Shown: piece by piece, positions 36,026-44,019 of the stretch
Numbering within the stretch: position 1 is the stretch's first letter
How the letters are laid out: the number at the start of each line of letters is the position of its first letter
Assembly (NCBI GenBank): GCA_018828125.1
Contig: JAHJWB010000001.1
Location: forward strand, 124,001-188,000
DNA: 64,000 nt
Direction of reading: 5' to 3'
Source: Gammaproteobacteria bacterium
GTDB taxonomy: Bacteria > Pseudomonadota > Gammaproteobacteria > Burkholderiales > Burkholderiaceae_C
Position numbers and translations under genes: made by a program
Notes under the pieces: generated by a model
What the model was told of the DNA's origin: nothing
The model's database searches: none
Seen by the model: only the letters and a program-made list of their open reading frames with translations

Positions 36026-36158
36026 AACACCCCCTAAGCCGCTTCGCGCCGTCCCCCTCTCTCGACTCGCTGTGCGAGTCGGGAGGGGGATGCCTCCAGT
36101 GCGGCGGGGCGGCCCTTGCACGGGTGCGCTGGCCTGGGCCGCGTCCGTTTCACGCGTC
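36026..36158 (+). repeat. Post-stop dispersed repeat, copy D
   Basis: Starting 2-3 nt after the DUF4863 stop codon, the element reads CACCCCCTAAGCCGCTTCGC then GCCGTCCCCCTCTCTCGACT, with a hairpin CGACTCGC-TGT-GCGAGTCG. It ends near GGCCGCGTCCGTTTCACGCG. It is oriented plus, like its gene, whereas copies A-C follow minus-strand genes. Confidence 0.72.
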
Positions 36159-36216
36159 GCGGGTAACGCGCAGCGCGTTAGATAACTGACACCCCGCTTT
36201 TTCAATACCTATTTGT

Positions 36217-37767
36217 ATGACCGACCTTCTTTCCAATTACGTAGCTGGCCGCTGGCAGTCCGGCACCGGCGCTGGCACGGCACTCTTCGACCCCGTGCTG
36301 GGCAACGAACTGGTGCGCGTGGACGCCACCGGGCTCGACCTGGCCGAGGCCTTTGCCTTTGCGCGCCAGCAGGGCGGTGCGGCCCTGCGCGCGCTGACCT
36401 ACCGCGAACGCGCAGCCTTGCTCGCCGCCATCGTCAAGGTGCTGCTCGCCAATCGCGATGCCTACTACGAGATCGCCACCGCCAATGCCGGCACGGTGAA
36501 GAACGACTCCGGTGTGGACATCGACGGCGCTATCTTCACGCTGGGTCAGTACGCCAAATGGGGAGACGCCATGGGCGACTTGCGTGCCCTGCGCGACGGC
36601 GATGCGGCCCGGCTGGGCAAGGACCTGGCCTTCCAGTCGCAGCACCTGTCGGTGCCAACGCAGGGCGTGGCGCTGTTCATCAACGCCTTCAACTTCCCGT
36701 CCTGGGGGCTGTGGGAAAAGGCGGCCCCGGCCCTGCTCTCGGGCGTGCCGGTCATCGTCAAGCCCGCCACGGCCACGGCCTGGCTCACCCAGCGCATGGT
36801 CCGGGATGTGGTGGATGCGGGCGTGCTGCCCGCAGGCGCGCTGTCGGTCATCGCGGGCAGCTCGGCGGGTCTTATGGATCAGCTGCAGCCGTTCGATGTG
36901 GTGTCGTTCACGGGTTCCGCCGAGACGGCGGGCGTGATCCGCTCGCACCCGGCCGTGGCGCAGCGCTCGGTGCGCGCCAACATCGAGGCCGACAGCCTCA
37001 ACAGCGCCATGCTGCTGCCGGGCGAGGCCCCGGGCAGCGAGGCCTTCAACCTGCTGGTGCGCGAGGTGGTGCGCGAGATGACCGTGAAGTCGGGCCAGAA
37101 GTGCACAGCCATCCGCCGCATCCTGGTGCCCGCCGAGGTGTACGACGCTGCGGCCGAAGCCATCGGCGCCAAGCTCGCTGGCATCAGCGTGGGCAACCCG
37201 CGCAACGAGGGCGTGCGCATGGGTTCACTTGTGAGCCGCACCCAGCTGGACGCAGTGCGCGAAGGCCTGTCTGCGCTGCAGGCCCAGACCACGGTGCTGC
37301 ACGACGGCCGCGACCGCCCCCTTGTGGATGCCGACCCGGCCGTGGCCGCCTGCATCGGGCCGGTGCTGCTGGGCGCGCACGATGCCGACGCCGCACAACG
37401 GGTACACGACGTGGAAGTCTTCGGCCCGGTGGCTACCCTGCTGCCCTACCGCAACAGCGCGCATGCCATCGCGCTCGCGCACCGGGGAAAGGGTTCACTG
37501 GTCACCTCGCTCTACGGCAGCGACGAAAGCGCTCTGGCGCAGACCGCGCTGGCCGTGGCTGCCAGCCATGGCCGCGTACACGTGGTCACGCCCGACGTGG
37601 CGCAGACGCACAGCGGCCACGGCAACGTGATGCCAATGTCGCAGCATGGCGGACCGGGCCGCGCGGGCGGTGGCGCAGAACTGGGTGGCCTGCGCGCGCT
37701 CGACTTCTACCACCAGCGCACGGCCGTGCAGGCCAGCCCCGGCGTGCTGGCGGCGCTGGGCCTCTGA
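36217..37767 (+). CDS. boxD: 3,4-dehydroadipyl-CoA semialdehyde dehydrogenase
   Basis: A 516-residue aldehyde dehydrogenase. The segment VALFINAFNFPSWGLWEKAA is typical of PaaZ/BoxD-type enzymes, and catalytic Cys is in TVKSGQKCTAIRRILVPAEV. It oxidises 3,4-dehydroadipyl-CoA semialdehyde (the BoxC product) to the acid using NADP. It follows the DUF4863 gene and precedes the benzoate-CoA ligase gene. Length and motifs look intact. Confidence 0.92.
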   Translation: MTDLLSNYVAGRWQSGTGAGTALFDPVLGNELVRVDATGLDLAEAFAFARQQGGAALRALTYRERAALLAAIVKVLLANRDAYYEIATANAGTVKNDSGVDIDGAIFTLGQYAKWGDAMGDLRALRDGDAARLGKDLAFQSQHLSVPTQGVALFINAFNFPSWGLWEKAAPALLSGVPVIVKPATATAWLTQRMVRDVVDAGVLPAGALSVIAGSSAGLMDQLQPFDVVSFTGSAETAGVIRSHPAVAQRSVRANIEADSLNSAMLLPGEAPGSEAFNLLVREVVREMTVKSGQKCTAIRRILVPAEVYDAAAEAIGAKLAGISVGNPRNEGVRMGSLVSRTQLDAVREGLSALQAQTTVLHDGRDRPLVDADPAVAACIGPVLLGAHDADAAQRVHDVEVFGPVATLLPYRNSAHAIALAHRGKGSLVTSLYGSDESALAQTALAVAASHGRVHVVTPDVAQTHSGHGNVMPMSQHGGPGRAGGGAELGGLRALDFYHQRTAVQASPGVLAALGL

Positions 37768-37836
37768 CACTACACACCACCACAGACGCGACACCAAGCG
37801 CGCACCCGACTCGATAGGGTCAAAGGAGACAACACC

Positions 37837-39384
37837 ATGGGCCTGCCCCCGCGATTCAATTTTGCCGAGCATCTGTTCGGCCTCAACCGGGGCCGTGCAC
37901 AGCGCACGGCCTACATCGATGACCGGGGCAGCTTGGCCTATGGCGCGCTTGAAGACCACGCACGGCGCCTGGCATCGGCCCTGGCCAGCGCTGGTGTGCG
38001 GCGCGAGGAGCGGGTGCTGCTGCTCATGCACGACAGCAGCGACTGGCCCGTGGCCTTCCTCGGCTGCCTGTATGCCGGCGTGGTGCCGGTGGCGGTCAAC
38101 ACCCTGCTCACGGCCGACGACTATGCCTACATGCTGGACCACAGCCGCGCGCAGGCGGCCCTGGTCTCGGGCGCGCTGCTGACCGTGCTGCAGGACGCCA
38201 TGGGCCGCGCGCCGCACGAGGTGCGCACCCTGCTCGTGTCCCAGCCCACCGGGCCGCTGCCCGAGGGGGCGCAGGACTTCGACGCTGCGCTGGAGGGCTG
38301 CACGCCCGTGGCAGCGCCGGCAAACACCGCATCGGACGACCCGGGCTTCTGGCTCTATTCCTCGGGCTCCACCGGCAAGCCCAAGGGCACGGTGCACACC
38401 CACGCCAACCTGTGGTGGACGGCCGAGCTCTACGGCAAGCCCGTGCTGGGCCTGAACGAGGACGATGTGTGCTTCTCGGCCGCCAAGATGTACTTCGCCT
38501 ACGGCCTGGGCAATGCGCTGACCTTTCCGCTCACGGTGGGTGCCACCGTGGTGCTGATGGCCGAGCGACCCACGCCCGACGCCACCTTCCGCCGCTGGAC
38601 GCAGCACCGCCCCACGGTCTTCTTCGGCGCGCCCACGGGCTTTGCCGGCATGCTGGCTTCGCCCGCGCTGCCGGCGCGCGAGGCGGTAGCGCTGCGCATG
38701 TGCTCGTCGGCCGGCGAGGCGCTGCCGGGCGAGATCGCCCAACGCTTCAAGGCCCACTTCGGCTGCGAGATCATCGACGGCATCGGCTCCACCGAGATGC
38801 TGCACATTTTCATTTCCAACCGTCCCGGCGACGTGCGCTACGGCACCACCGGCAAGCCGGTGGAAGGCTACGAGGTGGAGCTGCGCGGAGAGGACGGCAA
38901 CCCCGTGCCCGACGGCGAGGTGGGCGACCTCTACATCCGCGGCCCGAGCGCGGCGCTGATGTACTGGGCCAACCGCGAAAAGTCGCGCGAGACCTTCCAG
39001 GGCGGCTGGACCAAGAGCGGCGATAAGTACACGCGCGATGCCGACGGCTACTACACCTACGCCGGCCGCAGCGACGACATGCTCAAGGTCAGCGGCATCT
39101 ACGTCTCGCCCTTCGAGGTGGAGGCCACGCTGATGCAGCACCCGGCCGTGCTCGAATCGGCCGTGATCGGCGTGCAGGACGGCGAAGGCCTGACCAAGAC
39201 CAAGGCCTACGTGGTGCTCAAGCAAGGCCAGCAGGTGGACGCGCAGGCCCTGCAGGCCTTCGTGAAGGAGCGACTGGCGGCCTACAAGTACCCGCGCTTC
39301 ATCGAGTTCATCGACGAACTGCCCAAGACCGCCACCGGCAAGATCCAGCGCTTTCGCCTGCGCGAGAAGGAGGCCCGTACATGA
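37837..39384 (+). CDS. bclA: Benzoate-CoA ligase
   Basis: A 515-residue AMP-forming ligase with PPRFNFAEHLFGLNRGRAQR at the N-terminus, a benzoate-CoA ligase pattern. ATP motif LYSSGSTGKPKGTVHTHANL, A5 IIDGIGSTEMLHIFISNRPG, A7/A8 GGWTKSGDKYTRDADGYYTY then AGRSDDMLKVSGIYVSPFEV, and the catalytic Lys in KTATGKIQRFRLREKE are all present. It activates benzoate to benzoyl-CoA, the entry step to the box pathway. An AAGGAGA site lies before the ATG. Confidence 0.93.
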   Translation: MGLPPRFNFAEHLFGLNRGRAQRTAYIDDRGSLAYGALEDHARRLASALASAGVRREERVLLLMHDSSDWPVAFLGCLYAGVVPVAVNTLLTADDYAYMLDHSRAQAALVSGALLTVLQDAMGRAPHEVRTLLVSQPTGPLPEGAQDFDAALEGCTPVAAPANTASDDPGFWLYSSGSTGKPKGTVHTHANLWWTAELYGKPVLGLNEDDVCFSAAKMYFAYGLGNALTFPLTVGATVVLMAERPTPDATFRRWTQHRPTVFFGAPTGFAGMLASPALPAREAVALRMCSSAGEALPGEIAQRFKAHFGCEIIDGIGSTEMLHIFISNRPGDVRYGTTGKPVEGYEVELRGEDGNPVPDGEVGDLYIRGPSAALMYWANREKSRETFQGGWTKSGDKYTRDADGYYTYAGRSDDMLKVSGIYVSPFEVEATLMQHPAVLESAVIGVQDGEGLTKTKAYVVLKQGQQVDAQALQAFVKERLAAYKYPRFIEFIDELPKTATGKIQRFRLREKEART

Positions 39385-40205
39385 TGCAGGGGCAGGGGCC
39401 CACGGAGTTCGCCAGCATCGCCTGGCGCGGCCGCACGGTGCAGATTGAGCACCAGTGGGTCGCACCAGAGCGCAGTGGGGCACCGCTGCTGGTCTTTCTG
39501 CATGAGGGGCTGGGCTCGGTGGCGATGTGGAAGGATTTCCCCGAGCGGCTGTGCGATGCGGCTGGCGTGCGCGGTCTGGTGTTCTCGCGTCCCGCGTATG
39601 GGCGCTCCACCCCGCGCGGTGTCGATGACACCTGGGATGTGGACTTCATGCACCGCCAAGCGTACGAAGTGCTGCCCGCCTTCTTCGAGGCCCTGGGACT
39701 CACCGAAGCACCCTGGATGCTGGGCCACAGCGACGGCGGCTCGATCGCCCTGCTCTACGCCGCGCGTTTTCCCGAAGCCGTGCGCGGCCTGGTGCTGATG
39801 GCGCCGCACATCTTTGTGGAGGACGTGACCATCAAGAACATCGAGTTGGCGGGCGACGCCTATCGCACCACCGACTTGCCTGCCAAGCTCGGCCGCTACC
39901 ACGACGATGCTGACTCTGCGTTCTGGGGCTGGAACCGCATTTGGCTGCACCCGCCTTTCCGGCAGTGGAACATCGAAGCAGAGATCGCCAGCATCCGTGC
40001 CCACGTACTGGCCATCCAGGGCGTGGACGACGAGTACGGCACGCTGGAGCAGATCCGCGGCATTGCACGCCAGGTGCCGGGCACGGAGCTGCTCGAATTG
40101 CCTGCCTGCGGTCACTCGCCCCACCGCGACCAACCCGATGCGGTGATCGCAGCCACCACCGACTTCATCGCGCAGGCGCAGACCACTACTCCACGTAGCG
40201 CCTGA
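39381..40205 (+). CDS. Alpha/beta hydrolase of the box cluster
   Basis: A 274-residue alpha/beta hydrolase. The nucleophile Ser is in APWMLGHSDGGSIALLYAAR, the acid in AIQGVDDEYGTLEQI and the His in LPACGHSPHRDQPDAV. Its start overlaps the ligase stop (ATGA), so it is cotranslated with it. A thioesterase or ester hydrolase role that prevents CoA sequestration is plausible for its place in the cluster. The 3' end overlaps the convergent Crp/Fnr gene by 20 bp. Confidence 0.8.
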   Translation: MMQGQGPTEFASIAWRGRTVQIEHQWVAPERSGAPLLVFLHEGLGSVAMWKDFPERLCDAAGVRGLVFSRPAYGRSTPRGVDDTWDVDFMHRQAYEVLPAFFEALGLTEAPWMLGHSDGGSIALLYAARFPEAVRGLVLMAPHIFVEDVTIKNIELAGDAYRTTDLPAKLGRYHDDADSAFWGWNRIWLHPPFRQWNIEAEIASIRAHVLAIQGVDDEYGTLEQIRGIARQVPGTELLELPACGHSPHRDQPDAVIAATTDFIAQAQTTTPRSA

Positions 40206-40878
40206 GCCCCGGCAGGTCGAGCACGGTGATGCCGCCGTACTCGATCTGCAAAATGCCCGACTCTTGCAGGCGCTTCAAGGCCGCATTGCAGCGCTGGCGA
40301 GAGACACCCGTGAGGTTGGCGATCTCCTCCTGCGAGATCTGCAGGTGCCGGTCCATGCCGGGGTAGAGAAACGGGTGGAACAGACCGGCCAGTGCGCGCG
40401 CCACTTGGCTGTCGGTGTCGAGCAGGTGATGAGCCGTGAAGGTGCCCAGAAACCAGTGCATGCGCTCATTGATCTGGCGAAGCAAAAAATGGTCGAAGCT
40501 GCGCTGGGTGGCATGCAGCCAATTAAATGTGTCCAAGGAGAGCAAGGCAACCCGGCTGGGCCGCAGCGCGATGATGTCCGCTGTGCGCGGCACGCCGCGC
40601 AGCAGGGTGCCTTCACCAAACCAGCTGCCAGCCGACAACCCCCCCAACGTCACAGACCGACCATCGCCCGACGTCACCGTCCACTTGAGCAGCCCATCAA
40701 TGGCCCCATACCAGTGCACCGGTGTATCGCCGCGGCGGCACAACGCGGCCCCCTGGGGCACGTCGACCTCCCGCAGATCGTCGAGCACCCTTTGCTGCGC
40801 TGCATCGTCAAGCACAGGGAACCATGCCGATGTCTTGAGCAGATCAGCGATGTTTGGTGAAGCCAGTTTGACCAACAT
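40186..40878 (-). CDS. Crp/Fnr-family transcriptional regulator
   Basis: A 230-residue protein with an N-terminal cNMP-type sensor domain (VPQGAALCRRGDTPVHWYGA, GSWFGEGTLLRGVPRTADII) and a C-terminal winged HTH (HLQISQEEIANLTGVSRQRC then NAALKRLQESGILQIEYGGI). It lacks the N-terminal Cys cluster of Fnr. The ATG at 40878 (MLVKLASPN) is chosen because the upstream extension reaches the divergent palindrome. It lies back-to-back with the BKACE cluster and ends inside the box hydrolase gene, so it could serve either. The divergent arrangement favours the BKACE cluster. Confidence 0.85.
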   Translation of the reverse strand: MLVKLASPNIADLLKTSAWFPVLDDAAQQRVLDDLREVDVPQGAALCRRGDTPVHWYGAIDGLLKWTVTSGDGRSVTLGGLSAGSWFGEGTLLRGVPRTADIIALRPSRVALLSLDTFNWLHATQRSFDHFLLRQINERMHWFLGTFTAHHLLDTDSQVARALAGLFHPFLYPGMDRHLQISQEEIANLTGVSRQRCNAALKRLQESGILQIEYGGITVLDLPGLRRYVE

Positions 40879-40942
40879 GGTGAGAGTTCTCCTGCAGGCC
40901 CGCCCCTGAATTCGACGGGCCTGCGTATACCCTGAGTCCAAA

Positions 40943-40958
40943 TGTCATCGCGATGACT
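40943..40958. promoter_or_regulatory. Candidate Crp/Fnr-type operator palindrome
   Basis: GTCATCGCGATGAC (40944-40957) is a perfect 14-bp palindrome, extending to TGTCA-N6-TGACT. It lies between the Crp/Fnr gene (start 40878) and the BKACE gene (start 41020). The two-fold symmetry and size fit a Crp-family site (inference). Confidence 0.45.
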
Positions 40959-41019
40959 GAGTGTGTGGGCACTAAAAAAAAATAATGGTCAGCACTACCA
41001 TTTTCTATCAGCCTCCGTC

Positions 41020-41940
41020 ATGACCAAACGCAAAGTCATCGTCACCATCGCTCCCACGGGCGGCATGGCCCACAAAGCACAAAACCGGCACCTGCCTACC
41101 CAGCCGCGGGAGATCGCCGATGACGTGGCGCGCTGCTGGAACGCGGGCGCCAGCGTTGTCGCCATTCATGCCCGGCGCCCTGACGATGGCGCAACGTGCG
41201 ATGCAAATATCTACCGGGACATCAACACCCGTATCCGCGCCAAGGGTTGCGACATCGTCCTCAACAACTCCACGGGCGGTGGCGTGCACGGTGACATGGT
41301 CAAACCCTTGCCGGGAGGCCGCTGGGAGATTGCGTGGGAAGAGCGCATCAAGGGCATGGACGCGGGCGCCGAGATGTGCACGCTGGACGCCACCACGCTC
41401 AATCTGAGTTTTGATGGCCGAGAGATCCTGATGGACACGCCGCTGAGCAAAGGGCGCGAACTGGCCATGGGCATGAAGGCGCGTGGCATCAAGCCCGAGT
41501 GGGAGGTGTTCAGCCCCACCCATATCCTGCAAGACACCGCCACGCTGATCGAGGAGGGGCACGACGATGGCCCCCATTTCATCAACCTGGTCATGAATGT
41601 GCACCGCAGTTTTCAGAACGCCATGCCGTACTCGCCCCGCTACCTGCAGATGATGGTGGACACCTTGCCCAAGAACAGTCTCTTCTGCGTGAGCGGCATC
41701 GGGCCTTCGCAGTTGGAGGCCAACGTGGCAGCGCTGCTGCTGGGTGGCCATGCGCGGGTGGGTCTGGAGGACAACCTTTACTTCCGCCAGGGGGAGATCG
41801 CCACCAATGTGCAGCTGACGGAGCGCATCGTGCGGATCATTCGCGAGCTGGACATGGAGCCGGCGACTCCCGCCGAGGCGCGTACCCTGATGGGGCTGCA
41901 CAGAGCCGCTGGCACGCGCCCCGCATTCGCCGTCCCCTGA
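41020..41940 (+). CDS. BKACE (beta-keto acid cleavage, DUF849) family enzyme
   Basis: A 306-residue TIM-barrel protein of the DUF849/BKACE family, which condenses a beta-keto acid with acetyl-CoA to give acetoacetate and a new acyl-CoA. Visible family pieces are KVIVTIAPTGGMAHKAQNRH, VVAIHARRPDDGATCDANIY, DIVLNNSTGGGVHGDMVKPL, LFCVSGIGPSQLEANVAALL and GGHARVGLEDNLYFRQG. The usual HxH zinc pair reads AxH here (VVAIHAR), so one metal ligand looks replaced. The substrate is not deducible. It leads a unit with a Bug receptor, a dehydrogenase and a ligase. Confidence 0.85.
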   Translation: MTKRKVIVTIAPTGGMAHKAQNRHLPTQPREIADDVARCWNAGASVVAIHARRPDDGATCDANIYRDINTRIRAKGCDIVLNNSTGGGVHGDMVKPLPGGRWEIAWEERIKGMDAGAEMCTLDATTLNLSFDGREILMDTPLSKGRELAMGMKARGIKPEWEVFSPTHILQDTATLIEEGHDDGPHFINLVMNVHRSFQNAMPYSPRYLQMMVDTLPKNSLFCVSGIGPSQLEANVAALLLGGHARVGLEDNLYFRQGEIATNVQLTERIVRIIRELDMEPATPAEARTLMGLHRAAGTRPAFAVP

Positions 41941-41993
41941 ACTGCGCTTTTAGAAAAATCACTTGCGTTCAACCACCCAGAAAGAGGAGACAA

Positions 41994-42992
41994 ATGATGA
42001 TGCACACACGCCGCCAATTCATGAATCACGTGGGATGCGCTACGGCGCTTGGGGCTTTGACCCCCATGGCCGCTTGGACCCAGACCATTGAGCAGGTCAA
42101 GATTTTTTACGGTTTTCCTGCGGGCAGTGCAGGCGACAGCGTGGCGCGCAGGGTGGGCGAGAAGCTGGCGGGATCGGCGTACACGCGCAACTCCGCCGTG
42201 GTGGAAAACAGACCGGGCGCAGGCGGGCGCATTGCCCTGGAGTCGCTCAAGAGCGCCCCCGTCGATGGCAGCGTGCTCGCGCTGTCGCCGTTCTCCTGCA
42301 CCTCGATCTATCCGCACATCTACAGCAAGCTCAGCTACGACCCTACCAAGGACTTTCTGCCGGTGTCCATTGGCGCCGTCATGCACCATGGTTTGGCCGT
42401 AGGCCCCGTGGTGCCCGCGTCGGTGAAGACGGTGAAGGACTTTCTGGCCTGGGCCAAGGCGAACCCGGGGCAAGCCAACTACGGCTCACCGGCGGCAGGG
42501 TCTACACCGCATTTCATCGGTGCGCTGCTGGGGTTGAACAACGGGGTGGACCTCAAACACGTGCCCTACCGCGGGTCGATCCCCGGGGTTACCGATGTGG
42601 TGGGTGGGCAGATCGCCTCCATGGTTACGCCCAGCGGCGACTTCATCCCGAACCACAAGGCAGGCAAGCTGCGGCTGCTGGCCACGTCCGGCAACGCGCG
42701 GTCGCCGTTCTCTCCCGAGGTGCCGACCTTTGCCGAGCAAGGTTTCCCGGAGCTGACCACCGAGGAGTGGTTTGGCTTCTACGCGCCCGCCAGAACCCCT
42801 GCGGGGGTGGTGGCTGCCGCCAACGCGGCGATCAATGCAGCGATCAAGGAAAAAGCAGTCATCGACAGCCTCGCAGTCGTGGGCTTGATCGCCAAGGGTT
42901 CCACCTCTGCCGAGATGCAGGCTTCGCAGCAGGCGGAGTTCGAGCGCTGGGGTCCACTGGTCAAAAAAATCGGCTTTACTGCCGAGTCTTGA
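41994..42992 (+). CDS. Bug-family TTT substrate-binding receptor
   Basis: A 332-residue Bug receptor with a signal peptide (MMMHTRRQFMNHVGCATALG, cleavage near AAWTQ). Its family core is IEQVKIFYGFPAGSAGDSVA, VVENRPGAGGRIALESLKSA, NYGSPAAGSTPHFIGALLGL and DVVGGQIASMVTPSGDFIPN. AGAGGAGA precedes the ATG at 41994. Its place between BKACE and hydroxyacyl-CoA dehydrogenase genes implies uptake of the acid degraded by these enzymes. Confidence 0.87.
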   Translation: MMMHTRRQFMNHVGCATALGALTPMAAWTQTIEQVKIFYGFPAGSAGDSVARRVGEKLAGSAYTRNSAVVENRPGAGGRIALESLKSAPVDGSVLALSPFSCTSIYPHIYSKLSYDPTKDFLPVSIGAVMHHGLAVGPVVPASVKTVKDFLAWAKANPGQANYGSPAAGSTPHFIGALLGLNNGVDLKHVPYRGSIPGVTDVVGGQIASMVTPSGDFIPNHKAGKLRLLATSGNARSPFSPEVPTFAEQGFPELTTEEWFGFYAPARTPAGVVAAANAAINAAIKEKAVIDSLAVVGLIAKGSTSAEMQASQQAEFERWGPLVKKIGFTAES

Positions 42993-43003
42993 GGGCGTGG
43001 ACC

Positions 43004-43945
43004 ATGGCATTGAACGTACAGCGGGTGGCGGTGGTTGCCACCGGCGTGATTGGCGCCAGCTGGGCCGCCTATTTCCTGGCGCGAGGCCTTGATGTCGACG
43101 CTACCGACCCTTCGCCAGGGGCTGAGCAGCGATTGCGCGATGCAGTGCAAGGCCATTGGTCTGTGCTGACCCAACAAGGCCTCGCAGTGGGCGCCAGCAT
43201 GCAGCGGTTGTGTTTTCATGTGCAGATGGAGAGCGCGCTGGAGCGGGCCGATTTCGTCCAGGAGAGTGGCCCGGAACGGTTGGACTTCAAGATCGAACTG
43301 TTTCGCCGCATGGATGCTGCGGCGCCTGCGCACGCCATCCTGGCGTCAAGCTCGTCGGGGTTGTCCGTCACTGCCATGCAAAGTGCTTGCGGCCTGCCGG
43401 AACGGGTGGTTCTGGGGCACCCCTTCAACCCGCCCCACATGATTCCGCTGGTGGAAGTGGGCGGGGGCCAGCGCACCTCGCCGCAGGCGATTGCGGATGC
43501 GATGGATTTCTATGCCGCCATCGGAAAACGCCCGATCTACGTCAAGCGCGAAATCAAGGGTCATATTGCCAACCGCCTGCAGGCTGCTTTATGGCGCGAG
43601 GCCTTTCATCTGGTGAGCGAGGGCGTTGCCAGCGTGACGGACATCGACACCGCCATCGCCCACGGTCCGGGCTTGCGTTGGGCGCTGATGGGCCCCTTCA
43701 TGAACCTGCATCTGTCGGGCGGAGATGGCGGAATCGCGCATGTTCTGGACCATCTGGGCGGGCCCATTGAAGACTGGTGGCGCGATCTGGGCGCTCCATC
43801 AATGAGTGCCGACTTGCAGCGGCAGGTCGTCGATGGTGTAGCGCGCGAGCTGGGGCAGAGGAGCACGGATGACTTGGTGCGTGCCAGAGATGCCTTGCTC
43901 ATCGACTTGTTGCGCGCTAAACAGGCGTCGAGCGCGCTTGAGTGA
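43004..43945 (+). CDS. 3-hydroxyacyl-CoA dehydrogenase-like protein
   Basis: A 313-residue protein of the 3-hydroxyacyl-CoA/carnitine dehydrogenase family. It has a Rossmann start VAVVATGVIGASWAAYFLAR, the signature HPFNPPHMIPLVEVGGGQRT, and the helical end (KGHIANRLQAALWREAFHLV). The first Gly of the GxGxxG NAD motif is Ala (ATGVIG). In known carnitine pathways such a dehydrogenase makes the beta-keto acid that BKACE cleaves, so this enzyme may oxidise a 3-hydroxy acid before cleavage. The start at 43004 follows the Bug gene by 11 bp. Confidence 0.85.
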   Translation: MALNVQRVAVVATGVIGASWAAYFLARGLDVDATDPSPGAEQRLRDAVQGHWSVLTQQGLAVGASMQRLCFHVQMESALERADFVQESGPERLDFKIELFRRMDAAAPAHAILASSSSGLSVTAMQSACGLPERVVLGHPFNPPHMIPLVEVGGGQRTSPQAIADAMDFYAAIGKRPIYVKREIKGHIANRLQAALWREAFHLVSEGVASVTDIDTAIAHGPGLRWALMGPFMNLHLSGGDGGIAHVLDHLGGPIEDWWRDLGAPSMSADLQRQVVDGVARELGQRSTDDLVRARDALLIDLLRAKQASSALE

Positions 43946-44019
43946 CGCGCCGCATCCCATTTTTTGGACCGCGCCCTGCGCACGTACAACACAGAAGTAA
44001 AAGCACGAGAGTCACATCC

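Noticed and set aside
36213-37817. 534-residue plus-strand frame overlapping boxD
   Set aside because: Same strand but another frame of the boxD gene; Arg/Gly/Pro-rich and without motifs.
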